Source: Lujinxingia vulgaris
Lineage (GTDB): Bacteria > Myxococcota_A > Bradymonadia > Bradymonadales > Bradymonadaceae
Direction of reading: 5' to 3'
NCBI RefSeq assembly: GCF_007997005.1
Contig: NZ_VOSL01000036.1
Location: 117,925 to 181,924, forward strand
DNA: 64,000 nt
Made by a program: the position numbers and the translations under genes. This document shows, piece after piece, positions 43,553 to 52,056 of this stretch; the first letter of the stretch is position 1, and every line of letters starts with the position of its first letter. The notes under the pieces were generated by a model. That model saw only the letters and a program-made list of their open reading frames with translations, searched no databases and was not told the origin of the DNA.

Positions 43553-43923
43553 CGGAAAAGTTAGATCAGTCAGCAGGCTAAGAAGATCAAAATGACGGTG
43601 CGGAATTGCGCTGAAACCCTGTGCCCTGATCGTGCGAATCGGGTCGTGAAGACGCTCGCCCGTGCACGGAAGCGCGGAGAGCTGGAGCCGGAGGGCGTGA
43701 GTCAGGAGGGGAAACTATAGGGAGCGCGCCGCGGCGCGTCAATCTTCGGGCTGAATCGCCATTCAGTCGGGAGAGACTGGCACGAGCGTCCGTGTTGACA
43801 TGAGAATGGTTCGCGAGGTCGGTTGCGCAAAAGAGAAAGGCCGAAGTCGGTGACTTCGGCCTTTCTTCTTTCATGCTTCATTCATGCTTAGCCAACTCCC
43901 CGGCGAGGAGGAGCAGGATCTAT
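43553..43923. other. 371-bp spacer between paralogues 2 and 3
   Basis: Holds the terminator of copy 3 (43836-43868) and the 5' region of copy 2. No coding sequence supported. Confidence 0.5.
43836..43868 (-). terminator. stem-loop terminator after HYDIN-like copy 3
   Basis: AAAGGCCGAAGTC (43836-43848) pairs with GACTTCGGCCTTT (43852-43864); on the minus strand a TTTCTCTTTT tract follows. Confidence 0.75.
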
Positions 43924-45861
43924 TTAGAGCGAGGGGTATCCGTCGGGGAGGAGCTCATCGTAGACGGTGACCATGAACTCGGGGATGCTGATGTCGGCCA
44001 CGTACCAGAACTCGGGACGCGCGTTCATGCGGCGCGTCAGGGTCTGGGCGAGGCTGCCACCCAGGTAGATGTTGACGGTGACGTCGGTGCCGCCTCCCCC
44101 GCCACTGAAGAAGTAGACGCCCACAGCATAATCACCGGCGACGGCTTCGTTGTGGTTGACGTTTTCGGGACCGCCGCAGCAGAGGTCGTCGCGGTCCAGG
44201 CTGATCTCGCTGCCGTCATTCCAGCTGGGGCTACGGTTGGCGTAATAGACATCCCAGGGGCTGGAGTTCCACTGGGAGGCGTTCTCCAGGTTGAGGTAGT
44301 GGAGATCCATGTCAGTGCGGGCGCCCGATGCAGTATCCCAGGCGAGCTCCACCCAGATGTCGCCGCCGGGGACGACGTCGATGAAGAGCTCAGCCGGCTC
44401 GCAGGAGGTGAGACCGGCGCCGTCGTAGACGGTGAGCTCGACGACGTAGCGGCCAGCGTAGGGGAGCCAGAGGGTGGGGGTCTCGGAGGTGATGGAGGGC
44501 GAGATCTGGGTCTGGGCGCTGAGGGGCTTGTCGCGCAGCGACCACTCGTAGGTGACCTGGGTGCCGTCGGGATCGTCGGAGAGGCTGCCGTCGAGCTCAA
44601 TGGTGGCCAGAGGGCTTGCGACGATGCCTTCGGAGGCGTCGAACCAGCGGCTGGTGCCCTGGACACGGGCACGAGCGCGGGCGTTCGGGCAGGTCAAGAG
44701 CGAGCCCTGACCGACGACGTCGACGTAGGTGTACTGCCGCGCGGCGTCGTTGCTGGTGATCTTGAGGACGCCCTCATTGAGGACTTCTTCCAGCGGAGCG
44801 TAGGTCAGCACGAAGTTGGCGCTCTGGCGGGGGCCGATGTTCGCAACGCCACCGGTGGAGATGTTGCCGGGGAGGCTGGATTCGGCGACGTCGAAGACGC
44901 CGGCGTCATCTTCAAACTCGATGCCGCCAATGACCAGCTCGGCGATGGCGCTGCAGTTGGTCACGGTGACGGTGCGGCGCGCGATGTTGTCGATGGAGGC
45001 CTGACCGAAGTTGATCTCTTCGTCGACTTCCAGGCAGGGGGCGTCGCTGTTGGCCGAGATGAGCACTTTGGTGCGCGGGGAGGCCGCGTCGTTGCTCTCG
45101 ATGGTGATCTCGGCGGTGCGGAACTCCGAGCTGGTGGGCAGGAAGATCACGCGGACCATGATCGACTCACCGGGCTGAATGAGCTCGGGGGCCACGGTGG
45201 TGTCGTTGGCGCGGTCGGGGAACTGACCTTCTTCTTCCTCGCCGGTGGGCTGGGGGAAGGTGATGGAGAAGTCGGGGTGGCCGTCGAGCTCGATGGAGTC
45301 GATCTCCAGCGGGGCGTAGCCGATGTTGGCGATCTCGGTGACGCGCCACTCCTCGCTACCCTCCGGGGTGCGGGCGAAGGTGACGATCTCGGGGGTGAAG
45401 ATCTGGGGGGAGGGCGCGTCGGCGCGCAGCTCCACGTTGAACGACTCGCGATCCGGGTCGTTGGAGCTCATGTTGAGCACGCCGCTGGAGGCCGCGATGG
45501 CCGAGGGCGCGTATTCCACATAGATCTCGGCGAGCTCGTTGGGCGCCAGGCTCAGCGAGGAGGGGGAGCCTTCGGCCAGGCTAAAGGCCGAGGCGTTCTC
45601 GCCCTGAATCTGGAAGTTGTTGACGGTGAGGGTGGCAGCGCCGGTGTTCTCAATGACAATGAGCTCGGCGATGGAGTCGCCAATGGCCACCTGCTCGAAG
45701 TTGAGCTGGGTGGGGTTGACGGTGAGGGTGGCCGCGTCGGTGCCGGTGATGTTGCCGTCGCCGTCGTCGTCGCCACAGGCGAAGAGCGCGAGGGAGAGGA
45801 AGACGCTTATCAGCAGCGTCAGGCCGGAGGGGCGTCGGGCGAAGAAGGGTGTCTGGATCAT
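43924..45861 (-). CDS. HYDIN-like (choice-of-anchor D) lipoprotein, copy 3
   Basis: 645 aa from ATG 45861 (MIQTPFFARR), in keeping with a normal signal peptide; an upstream in-frame ATG at 45903 would add a non-signal leader. Lipobox ALFAC. HYDIN repeats with SNDPDRES, SNDAASPR and SNDAARQY turns, PKD-like domain, and a C-terminal YfaP-like domain (TDMDLHYLNLENAS, DRDDLCCGGPENVNHNE). Sister of copy 2. The three copies are in the same direction, each with its own terminator, so they are probably separate transcripts and may be differently regulated. Confidence 0.85.
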   Translation of the reverse strand: MIQTPFFARRPSGLTLLISVFLSLALFACGDDDGDGNITGTDAATLTVNPTQLNFEQVAIGDSIAELIVIENTGAATLTVNNFQIQGENASAFSLAEGSPSSLSLAPNELAEIYVEYAPSAIAASSGVLNMSSNDPDRESFNVELRADAPSPQIFTPEIVTFARTPEGSEEWRVTEIANIGYAPLEIDSIELDGHPDFSITFPQPTGEEEEGQFPDRANDTTVAPELIQPGESIMVRVIFLPTSSEFRTAEITIESNDAASPRTKVLISANSDAPCLEVDEEINFGQASIDNIARRTVTVTNCSAIAELVIGGIEFEDDAGVFDVAESSLPGNISTGGVANIGPRQSANFVLTYAPLEEVLNEGVLKITSNDAARQYTYVDVVGQGSLLTCPNARARARVQGTSRWFDASEGIVASPLATIELDGSLSDDPDGTQVTYEWSLRDKPLSAQTQISPSITSETPTLWLPYAGRYVVELTVYDGAGLTSCEPAELFIDVVPGGDIWVELAWDTASGARTDMDLHYLNLENASQWNSSPWDVYYANRSPSWNDGSEISLDRDDLCCGGPENVNHNEAVAGDYAVGVYFFSGGGGGTDVTVNIYLGGSLAQTLTRRMNARPEFWYVADISIPEFMVTVYDELLPDGYPSL

Positions 45862-46432
45862 GAATCTATCCGTCGGCAAGCGTGGGTCAGTGAGCGTGAA
45901 CACCGGTAGCGAAGCGTGATTGTCGGACTCTGCGCTGTGCGCGGGGGGAGCCGAGGACGTCTCGCAACTGCGTAAGGGTAGCGAAGTGTAGGAGAGCCGT
46001 CAAAAGGTTGAGAGATTAAGTGAAACCTGCTCGAAAAAGGGGAGGATTTTGGAGGAACAGGCCCACGCTTGCGATCGTCTGCGCGCGGGATGTTGCGGAT
46101 GCCCGGTGGGTGCGATGGTGAGGAGGTCCTTTAGCGACGCGGGGGATCGCGGTGTGAGATGGTGTTGAGACGCCGCCCGGGGGGCATGCAGGCGCGTCAC
46201 TCCGGGAGGAGGTTCCGGTGACTCGCGCGATGGGGGGCGGTCTGCGTGTGCGTGTAAGAAAATGTTAAAGTAGAGAAGCCGCGGATCGCGCCGAGTTGGC
46301 GATCTGAATGAAGATCGGATTGAATAAAGAAAATTCGGGCGTCGTCGATAAGGGTGTCGACGATGTAAACCGAGACCCCGAGCGAGCTTTCTGGCCAGCC
46401 GGCCACACGCCAAAACGATGAGGAGAGAGAAG
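45862..46432. other. 571-bp divergent spacer, locally A/T-rich
   Basis: Between copy 3 (leftward) and the second Cys-rich lipoprotein (rightward). The stretch 46250-46340 is richer in A/T than the surroundings, as expected for promoters, but no well-spaced hexamer pair is found. A GGAG-containing ribosome-binding site lies at 46420-46427. Confidence 0.5.
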
Positions 46433-47731
46433 ATGAACGCCAACGCGATGTGGAGACTGTTAGCGACGCTGGTGGTCGCGGCGCTGCTGCCAGGCTGTTT
46501 GATTGTCTCGGAGACCGATTACCACGACGACGACTGCGACGTGGACTGTTACGACTACGAGATGGTCCAGACCTACTGCGACGCCTGGCAGTGCTGGGAC
46601 GAGTACTGGACCGAGACGACCTGCACCACGACCTGTGACGAGACTTACTACCCCGACGATCCCTACACCGATCCGTGGGACTCGGCGGAGTGCTACAGCG
46701 ACGTGGAGTGCGGCCAGGGCCAGATCTGCGTGGGCAACCGCTGCGAGGCCGCCGACACCGATGTGCGTGGGGAGTCCGGACTTTGCCAGGCGTGTGAGTC
46801 GTCGGCGGATTGTGTGGAAGATGGCGCGCTTTGCATTCGCCTCAACTACGACCAGGCCACAAACACCGGTGAGAAGGTCTGTGGACGGGCGTGTGAGTAC
46901 AACCACGAGTGCCCGGCCGGGTTCAGCTGCATCAACATCAGCGGTGAGACGGGCGTTTCGGCTCAGTGCTTGCCCAACATCGGTGAGACGGAGCTTCGCA
47001 CCTGCAACCCCTCGCCGGAGCTGGAGTGCGTGCGGGCCAACGACTGCCAGCTCGGTGAGAGCTGCGTGAACAACGAGTGCGTCGGACCGCAGAGCGCGGA
47101 GTGCGGCACCAACAACCCCTGCCCCAACGGGCAAGTCTGCCGCAACCTGAGCTGCGTGGACGTGGATGCGCCGGAGTGCGTCGATCGCAACGACTGCTCG
47201 TCGAGCGAGATCTGCATCGACGGCGAGTGCGTGCGCCAGAATGAGAGCTGCGTCTTTAATGAAGAGTGCGACTCGGATGCGCGCTGCGTCGATGGTCAGT
47301 GCCAGGCGACCTGCTCCGATGACGCGCAGTGTGGCGCGAACGAGCGCTGCCGTCAGGGGCTGTGCGAGGTGGTGGAGTGTCGTCGCAGCGGTGACTGCGC
47401 CGCGGGCAACATCTGCGTGGAGGCCTCCTGCGAGCCCTCCTGCCAGAGCGACGCGGAGTGCGGTGACGGGTTCATCTGCTCGAGCCTCAACTACTGCGTC
47501 AAAGATCCGAACGTGGAGTGCCGCGCGACCGCCGAGTGCGCTCGTAACGAGATCTGCGTTGACGGCAGCTGCGAGACGCCCTGCAGCTGCAACCAGCAGT
47601 GCGGCACCGGCCAGGTCTGCGACATGGACACCGGCATGTGCGAGCAGCCCTCCGGCAGCGTGGCGCAGTGCGACGACGACTGCGACTGCCCCAGCGGTCT
47701 GAGCTGCTCGGCCAGCGGGCAGTGCGAGTAA
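46433..47731 (+). CDS. Cys-rich repeat lipoprotein (smaller relative of the 1133-residue protein)
   Basis: 432 aa. GAGGAGAG precedes ATG 46433. Lipobox LLPGC (Cys ~17-20). An acidic Asp/Tyr/Thr-rich segment (~22-80) with several cysteines comes first, then about twelve four-cysteine modules (for example CYSDVECGQGQICVGNRC, CVRANDCQLGESCVNNEC, CVDRNDCSSSEICIDGEC). The module pattern is that of the 23414-26815 protein but less regular. It is secreted, disulphide-rich and envelope-anchored. Role unknown. A bidirectional terminator follows. Confidence 0.85.
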   Translation: MNANAMWRLLATLVVAALLPGCLIVSETDYHDDDCDVDCYDYEMVQTYCDAWQCWDEYWTETTCTTTCDETYYPDDPYTDPWDSAECYSDVECGQGQICVGNRCEAADTDVRGESGLCQACESSADCVEDGALCIRLNYDQATNTGEKVCGRACEYNHECPAGFSCINISGETGVSAQCLPNIGETELRTCNPSPELECVRANDCQLGESCVNNECVGPQSAECGTNNPCPNGQVCRNLSCVDVDAPECVDRNDCSSSEICIDGECVRQNESCVFNEECDSDARCVDGQCQATCSDDAQCGANERCRQGLCEVVECRRSGDCAAGNICVEASCEPSCQSDAECGDGFICSSLNYCVKDPNVECRATAECARNEICVDGSCETPCSCNQQCGTGQVCDMDTGMCEQPSGSVAQCDDDCDCPSGLSCSASGQCE

Positions 47732-47799
47732 GGTGAGTGAGGGCGGGCGCGAGGATGGCGCCCGCTCGAACGAAACGAGGTACGACGCGATCCTAAAAA

Positions 47800-47831
47800 A
47801 GCCCCGGCAGCGACAGCTGCCGGGGCTTTTT
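47800..47831. terminator. bidirectional rho-independent terminator
   Basis: AGCCCCGGCAG (47800-47810) pairs with CTGCCGGGGCT (47817-47827), with A-run before and T-run after, between convergent genes. Confidence 0.88.
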
Positions 47832-47905
47832 GTATCAGGCGCATCCGACGTTGGGTGGCGCGCCGCGCGGGGCAGCGCGCGGAGGATGTCGGCGCGGTGT
47901 GAGGC

Positions 47906-48634
47906 TCAGTCCAGCGAGGCTTCGGGCTCGCCAGTGGTGGTCGGGTTGGCTTCGGGGATGGGCTCGTAAGGGACGAGCTCAAAGACCTCGGAGGTGACGC
48001 AGGGGGTCTCATCGCCCAGATCGCTGGCGAGCTGAGGGGTGCACTCCAGGTCGCCTTCCAAAACGATGAGGGTTTCAAAGCGCTGGCGGGTGTGGCGGGC
48101 CGAGGGGCCGTCGAGGGTAAACTCGGAGTCGACGCGGCCGACCCGGCACCAGCTCTCAAGCTCGCCACGGGTGGCAGGCGAAGCGTAGGCGTAGCTTGCG
48201 CTGGCCGTGGCGTCGTCGCTGTTCCACGTGAGGCGATCTTCGGGGCGAGTGAGGTCGGCGCAGCTGGAGAAGTCGGAGCAATCGGCCAGCTCCAGGGTGG
48301 GTGATGTGGCGTCTGCGCCGGCGCCAGTGCCTTCGACGCTCTCTGTGCCTTCGACGCTCTCTGTGCCTTCGGTGCTCTCGGCGTTTGGTTCGGCCCGGGC
48401 CCCACCGTCGGCGCTGCCACGGCGCGCCTCTACGCCGGCCATGGGAGCCTGGGTGGGCTGCGGGGTGCAGCCCTGCTCATCGAGTCGGTAGGCGTCAATG
48501 GCCCACAGACCCAGGGCGTCTTCGAGGGTGGGTTTGGGAGGCGGGGCGTTGACGGTGGGGTTTTTGCAGCCGACGCCAAGCGTCAGGCCCAACCCCACCG
48601 CCAGCCAGGCGGTGCGGTGCTTGAGGAGGCTCAT
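47906..48634 (-). CDS. small lipoprotein with EGTESV repeats
   Basis: 242 aa. Lipobox GVGC (Cys ~23). A linker holds a short tandem repeat (STEGTESVEGTESVEGTG, ~90-110) mirrored by an 18-bp DNA repeat. The remaining ~130 residues have five or six cysteines and Trp/Tyr, with no known family. Start codon overlaps the stop of the upstream ceramidase-like gene (ATGA), so the two proteins are made together and may work together. Confidence 0.7.
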   Translation of the reverse strand: MSLLKHRTAWLAVGLGLTLGVGCKNPTVNAPPPKPTLEDALGLWAIDAYRLDEQGCTPQPTQAPMAGVEARRGSADGGARAEPNAESTEGTESVEGTESVEGTGAGADATSPTLELADCSDFSSCADLTRPEDRLTWNSDDATASASYAYASPATRGELESWCRVGRVDSEFTLDGPSARHTRQRFETLIVLEGDLECTPQLASDLGDETPCVTSEVFELVPYEPIPEANPTTTGEPEASLD

Positions 48635-51477
48635 GGAAGATCCACACTCAGGGTGGTGAGAAGCTCGCCGTTGTTACCGAGCAGATCGGTGAGCAGAAGT
48701 TCGAAGTCAGCCTCGCCCTCACTCAGCTCGCCATCGAGGGTGATGATGGCGCGGGTGACGGGGACGTTGTTGCGGCCCTCGACCGTCTCAAGCTCGGTGG
48801 AGACCGTCACATCTGTGAAGTTAAGCGCGCTCTGGCCCTGGCGAACTTCGCCGGTGAGGGTGTTGAACTCGCTGTCGGCCATCACGGGGATGGGGAGGCC
48901 GGAGGCGACCTCGGGGTGATGCATGCGGAAGGAGCCGATGAGTTTGGCGCGGTCGCCGGCCGGACCCGAGGTCAGCACTTCGCCGGCGGCCGGGTAGGCG
49001 AGGCGTGCGCTGAAGGTGGTGGGGCTGAGCACTTCGATCTGGTCGATGACCATGGCGGTGGAGGGCACGATCTCAAAGCTGTCGGTGGTGGCGCTGTAGG
49101 GGGTGCGCTCGCCCGAGTCGGCGTCGAGGTAGTGGCCTTCGATGCGGAAGCGGTAGGTGCCGGTGGGGAAGTCTTTGGTCTCTTCCCAGTAGGCGCCCCA
49201 CTCCCAGGCCTCGTCTTCGGCCTGGCGGATGCGGGTCATGAAGACGGGCTCGCGGTTGTCGTAGGGCGCGCGGCTGGGGAGGAGGACTTGCTCAAAGCCG
49301 CCTTCGCCGTCGGCGCGCTCCAGCGCGATGCGCGGGGCCTGGAACATCTCGGCGCCCGGGTCACCCCCGCGCCAGGTGATATCGACGGCCTGGCGACGCT
49401 CCACCTGGGCGGGGGGCTGGTCGATGATGCGGCCCACGTCGTCGGGATCGCTCGGATCCATCGGGAAGTCGGGCTGGCCGGTGGGGGCAAACTCATCGGG
49501 GAGGGGCTCGGGCACGCTCACGGTGACGTCTTCGCCGCGCATGATGCCCACGGCCTCAACGGCGCGATCAACGAGGTAGTCGCCGAACTTGTAGCCCCAG
49601 GTGCCCATCTGCGCCTCATAGCCGCCCTGAAGGAAGCTGAAGGTGAACTCGGGATAGTCGTCGAGATCGCCCACCAGAGAGTGGCCGGGGAAGGGCGGCC
49701 GCTCGCCACGGACGTTGGTCGGCGAGAGGTAGAGCAGGTGGTCCTGGGCATAGCCCCAGGTGAAGGAGTTGAAGGGATCGATGCCCCAGGCGTCGCGCAG
49801 CGCGCGCTGGATGTCCCAGCCCAGCTCCATGGCGAGCTCACCGGGCATGGTGACGATGGTCAGGTCGTTGAGCTGCAGCGCGGTGACCTGGCTCTTGCCA
49901 AAGAGGGTCACCGGGCGGTGGAAGGCGATCTCGTGGATGCCCATGCAGCCGAACTCCCCTGGGGGCGCGAAGGTTGCCGGATCATCATCTTCGGGAAGAT
50001 CGCATTGGAAGGCGCCGTGGTAGAACTCACCCTCGTAGGTGGGGCTGTTTTCCATGGCAAATTCGCCGGGCTCATAGCCCAGATCGTCCACCTGAATTGA
50101 GAAGCGCTGGGTGTGCCCCTTGAAGCTCCACTCGGTGGTGGTCTCCATCTGCGTGAGGGGTGCGATGACGCGCTCGGCAAAATGCAGGCCGATGCGCTCA
50201 AAGATCTGGGGGCCGCGGTGGCCGTAGCGATCGCCGCGGGGCGACATCGTGCCGCCGTTCTGGTTGAAATACATCACGGGCACGAAGCGGTCGTAGTGCT
50301 CACCGAGGGCCTTCTCCAGTCCGCGCTCCACGCCGGCCAGCGCATCGCCGGTCATGTAATCGCCGGAGTTGTGGGTGCCGTGGCTGCCGAAGCTCACGAG
50401 CACGCCGCGGGGCGTGCCTTCAAGATCGTCGACGCGGAGCATCAGCACGCGGTTGTCATCAAACGCAGGGGTGGCCCCCCAGCGGTCGCTCGAGATGACG
50501 TCATCCACGTCGAAGCTCTCGACCACATCCCAGCCCATGCGGGCCGGGGCCAGGTCATCGAGGGCGGCCAGGGCGGCTTCGGCGAAGGAGTCGGTGAGCC
50601 AGTCGAAGGCTTCCTGGTGGAACTCATCGGTGCCCAGGGTGCCGAGAGGGATGGCCGCTTCATCGCCGGCGGGAAGGTGCCAGTGGCGTCCGGGGCCGGA
50701 GTGGGTGTGCGTGCCGCTGAGGACCAGGCTGGAGCGCCAGTCGCGGCCGGTTTCTTGTTGAAGTCGGCGCGCGACGGCCTCGTGAAGGGCGCCGGAGGGG
50801 AAGATGATCGGCGCGCGCAAAAGGATCAGCTGGCGGGTGCCGTCGTCGAGCGCCAGGCCGCGGGCGTAGAGGCCGTGCATCTGACCACGGCTGGGGCGGA
50901 TCGACTCGACGTAGCGCCCGGCGTTGAAGGCCGCGCGGCTGCCGTAGCCGCCCATCGAGAGGCCGATGGGGAACTTCATCAGCACGTTGGCGACGCCCGC
51001 CTGAAGCGGCGCCGGGGCGTCGCCACCGGGGTGTTCGCCGGTAAGCTCACCGGTGAAGGGGAGGCATTCGCCGTTGTCGGTGCAGACGTTGCCGGCGGGG
51101 CAGTGCGAATCCAGCGCGCAATGGACCACGCACTTGTGCTCAATGCAGCTGGTGCGGCGGGCGAACTCGGGATTGATCTCGGCGAAGGCATCCACGCACG
51201 GGATCCACTGATCGCGGCGGCCGCACTCCGGGGCCGGCACGCACTCACCGGCCTCGGTGTCGCAGTAGGTTCCCAGGGCGCACTCCGACTGGAACTCGCA
51301 GGTCTGCGGTCCGGCGTCGGCGTCCGTGTCGGCGTCGGGACCGACATCGTCGATGTCGGTGTCTTCGTCGGTGGCGTCAGGGGTGTCGGCGGGGCCGTCA
51401 GGCTCGGAACACGCCGTCAGCCCGGCCAGCGCAATAAGCAGCGCGGCGAGGAGGTGGGGGAGGTAGGAAGATCGCAC
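48631..51477 (-). CDS. neutral/alkaline ceramidase-like lipoprotein
   Basis: 948 aa from GTG 51477, preferred because GGAG lies 6 nt upstream and the signal peptide (SSYLPHLLAALLIALAGLTAC) starts at once; ATG 51528 would add 17 residues. After the lipobox comes an Asp-rich linker and a Cys-rich module (CEFQSECALGTYC). Residues ~130-620 match the neutral ceramidase catalytic domain: GVANVLMKFPIGLSMGGYGS, the zinc-site motif SGTHTHSGPGRHW and SFGSHGTHNSGDY. A C-terminal beta domain follows. It would cleave ceramides or related N-acyl lipids. Whether a bacterial sphingolipid or a foreign membrane is the target is unknown. Coupled to a lipoprotein gene downstream. Confidence 0.85.
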   Translation of the reverse strand: MRSSYLPHLLAALLIALAGLTACSEPDGPADTPDATDEDTDIDDVGPDADTDADAGPQTCEFQSECALGTYCDTEAGECVPAPECGRRDQWIPCVDAFAEINPEFARRTSCIEHKCVVHCALDSHCPAGNVCTDNGECLPFTGELTGEHPGGDAPAPLQAGVANVLMKFPIGLSMGGYGSRAAFNAGRYVESIRPSRGQMHGLYARGLALDDGTRQLILLRAPIIFPSGALHEAVARRLQQETGRDWRSSLVLSGTHTHSGPGRHWHLPAGDEAAIPLGTLGTDEFHQEAFDWLTDSFAEAALAALDDLAPARMGWDVVESFDVDDVISSDRWGATPAFDDNRVLMLRVDDLEGTPRGVLVSFGSHGTHNSGDYMTGDALAGVERGLEKALGEHYDRFVPVMYFNQNGGTMSPRGDRYGHRGPQIFERIGLHFAERVIAPLTQMETTTEWSFKGHTQRFSIQVDDLGYEPGEFAMENSPTYEGEFYHGAFQCDLPEDDDPATFAPPGEFGCMGIHEIAFHRPVTLFGKSQVTALQLNDLTIVTMPGELAMELGWDIQRALRDAWGIDPFNSFTWGYAQDHLLYLSPTNVRGERPPFPGHSLVGDLDDYPEFTFSFLQGGYEAQMGTWGYKFGDYLVDRAVEAVGIMRGEDVTVSVPEPLPDEFAPTGQPDFPMDPSDPDDVGRIIDQPPAQVERRQAVDITWRGGDPGAEMFQAPRIALERADGEGGFEQVLLPSRAPYDNREPVFMTRIRQAEDEAWEWGAYWEETKDFPTGTYRFRIEGHYLDADSGERTPYSATTDSFEIVPSTAMVIDQIEVLSPTTFSARLAYPAAGEVLTSGPAGDRAKLIGSFRMHHPEVASGLPIPVMADSEFNTLTGEVRQGQSALNFTDVTVSTELETVEGRNNVPVTRAIITLDGELSEGEADFELLLTDLLGNNGELLTTLSVDLP

Positions 51478-51825
51478 AAAAAACTCCGAGCAGGGGCGGT
51501 GAGGCCGCCGGGAAAAGGTGCCAGTCAAAGTGGGCGGATCCTAGCGCCTGCTCGCGTTTGAAACAACGCCGGCCCTCATCAGGCGCTCTCCATGAGCGTC
51601 GGGTCGCGTTGCAGACAGGGCTTGAGGGCCAATTCTTGTGGTGTTTCAGGGGGTTGTGGCGCCTGTCGTGGTGGCGTTGATGCGGAGCGGTCCGCGGAGG
51701 GAAGAGGGCGTGTCTTGAAGGGGATGAAACTTTTGTGGGGGAGGCACGTTTTTTTGATTGACACTCCCGGAGCATCTGCCTATACACCGTCAAGCTCGCT
51801 GAGGGGGAAACCCCCAACGCAGCGG
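51478..51825. other. 348-bp spacer upstream of the tRNA gene
   Basis: Holds the tRNA promoter (51758-51786). A T-rich patch precedes the promoter. Otherwise nothing is recognised. Confidence 0.5.
51758..51786 (+). promoter_or_regulatory. sigma-70 promoter of tRNA-Leu
   Basis: TTGACA (51758-51763), 17-bp spacer, TATACA (51781-51786). A near-consensus pair that places the start ~33 bp before the tRNA. Confidence 0.88.
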
Positions 51826-51911
51826 GCGGAAGTGGCGGAATTGGTAGACGCGCTGGACTAAGGATCCAGTGGGCGTAAAAGCCCGTGGGGGTTCGACTCC
51901 CCCCTTCCGCA
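51826..51911 (+). tRNA. tRNA-Leu, anticodon AAG
   Basis: 86 nt class II tRNA. The acceptor stem is GCGGAAG/CTTCCGC, and the D-arm GCGGAATTGGTAGACGC and the long variable arm GTGGGCGTAAAAGCCCGT with GGGGGTTCGACTCCCCC T-arm are typical of leucine tRNAs. The anticodon stem CTGGA/TCCAG encloses the 7-nt loop CTAAGGA, making positions 34-36 AAG. That reads CUU, and after A-to-I editing could read CUC and CUA. Bacteria normally use GAG. CCA is not encoded. Confidence 0.95.
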
Positions 51912-51922
51912 TCATCGAAAAG

Positions 51923-51952
51923 ACCAGGGCCTGAGAGGGCGCTGGTTTTTTT
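51923..51952 (+). terminator. terminator of the tRNA-Leu gene
   Basis: ACCAG...CTGGT stem with an inner GCC/GGC pairing, followed by a run of seven Ts; 12 bp after the tRNA. Confidence 0.8.
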
Positions 51953-52056
51953 GTGTCCGAAATCTGGGGATGCCGGGCCGGGGAGTTTTGGAAGGTCGGG
52001 TGTGAACGAGGTGGGGGAGAAGGGATGATGCAAATCTGGCGAGCGGAGCAGCGATC

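Noticed and set aside
43873..45909. A long plus-strand frame opposite HYDIN-like copy 3
   Set aside because: Gly/Val/Asp-rich shadow. It and similar shadows opposite other genes show no family match.
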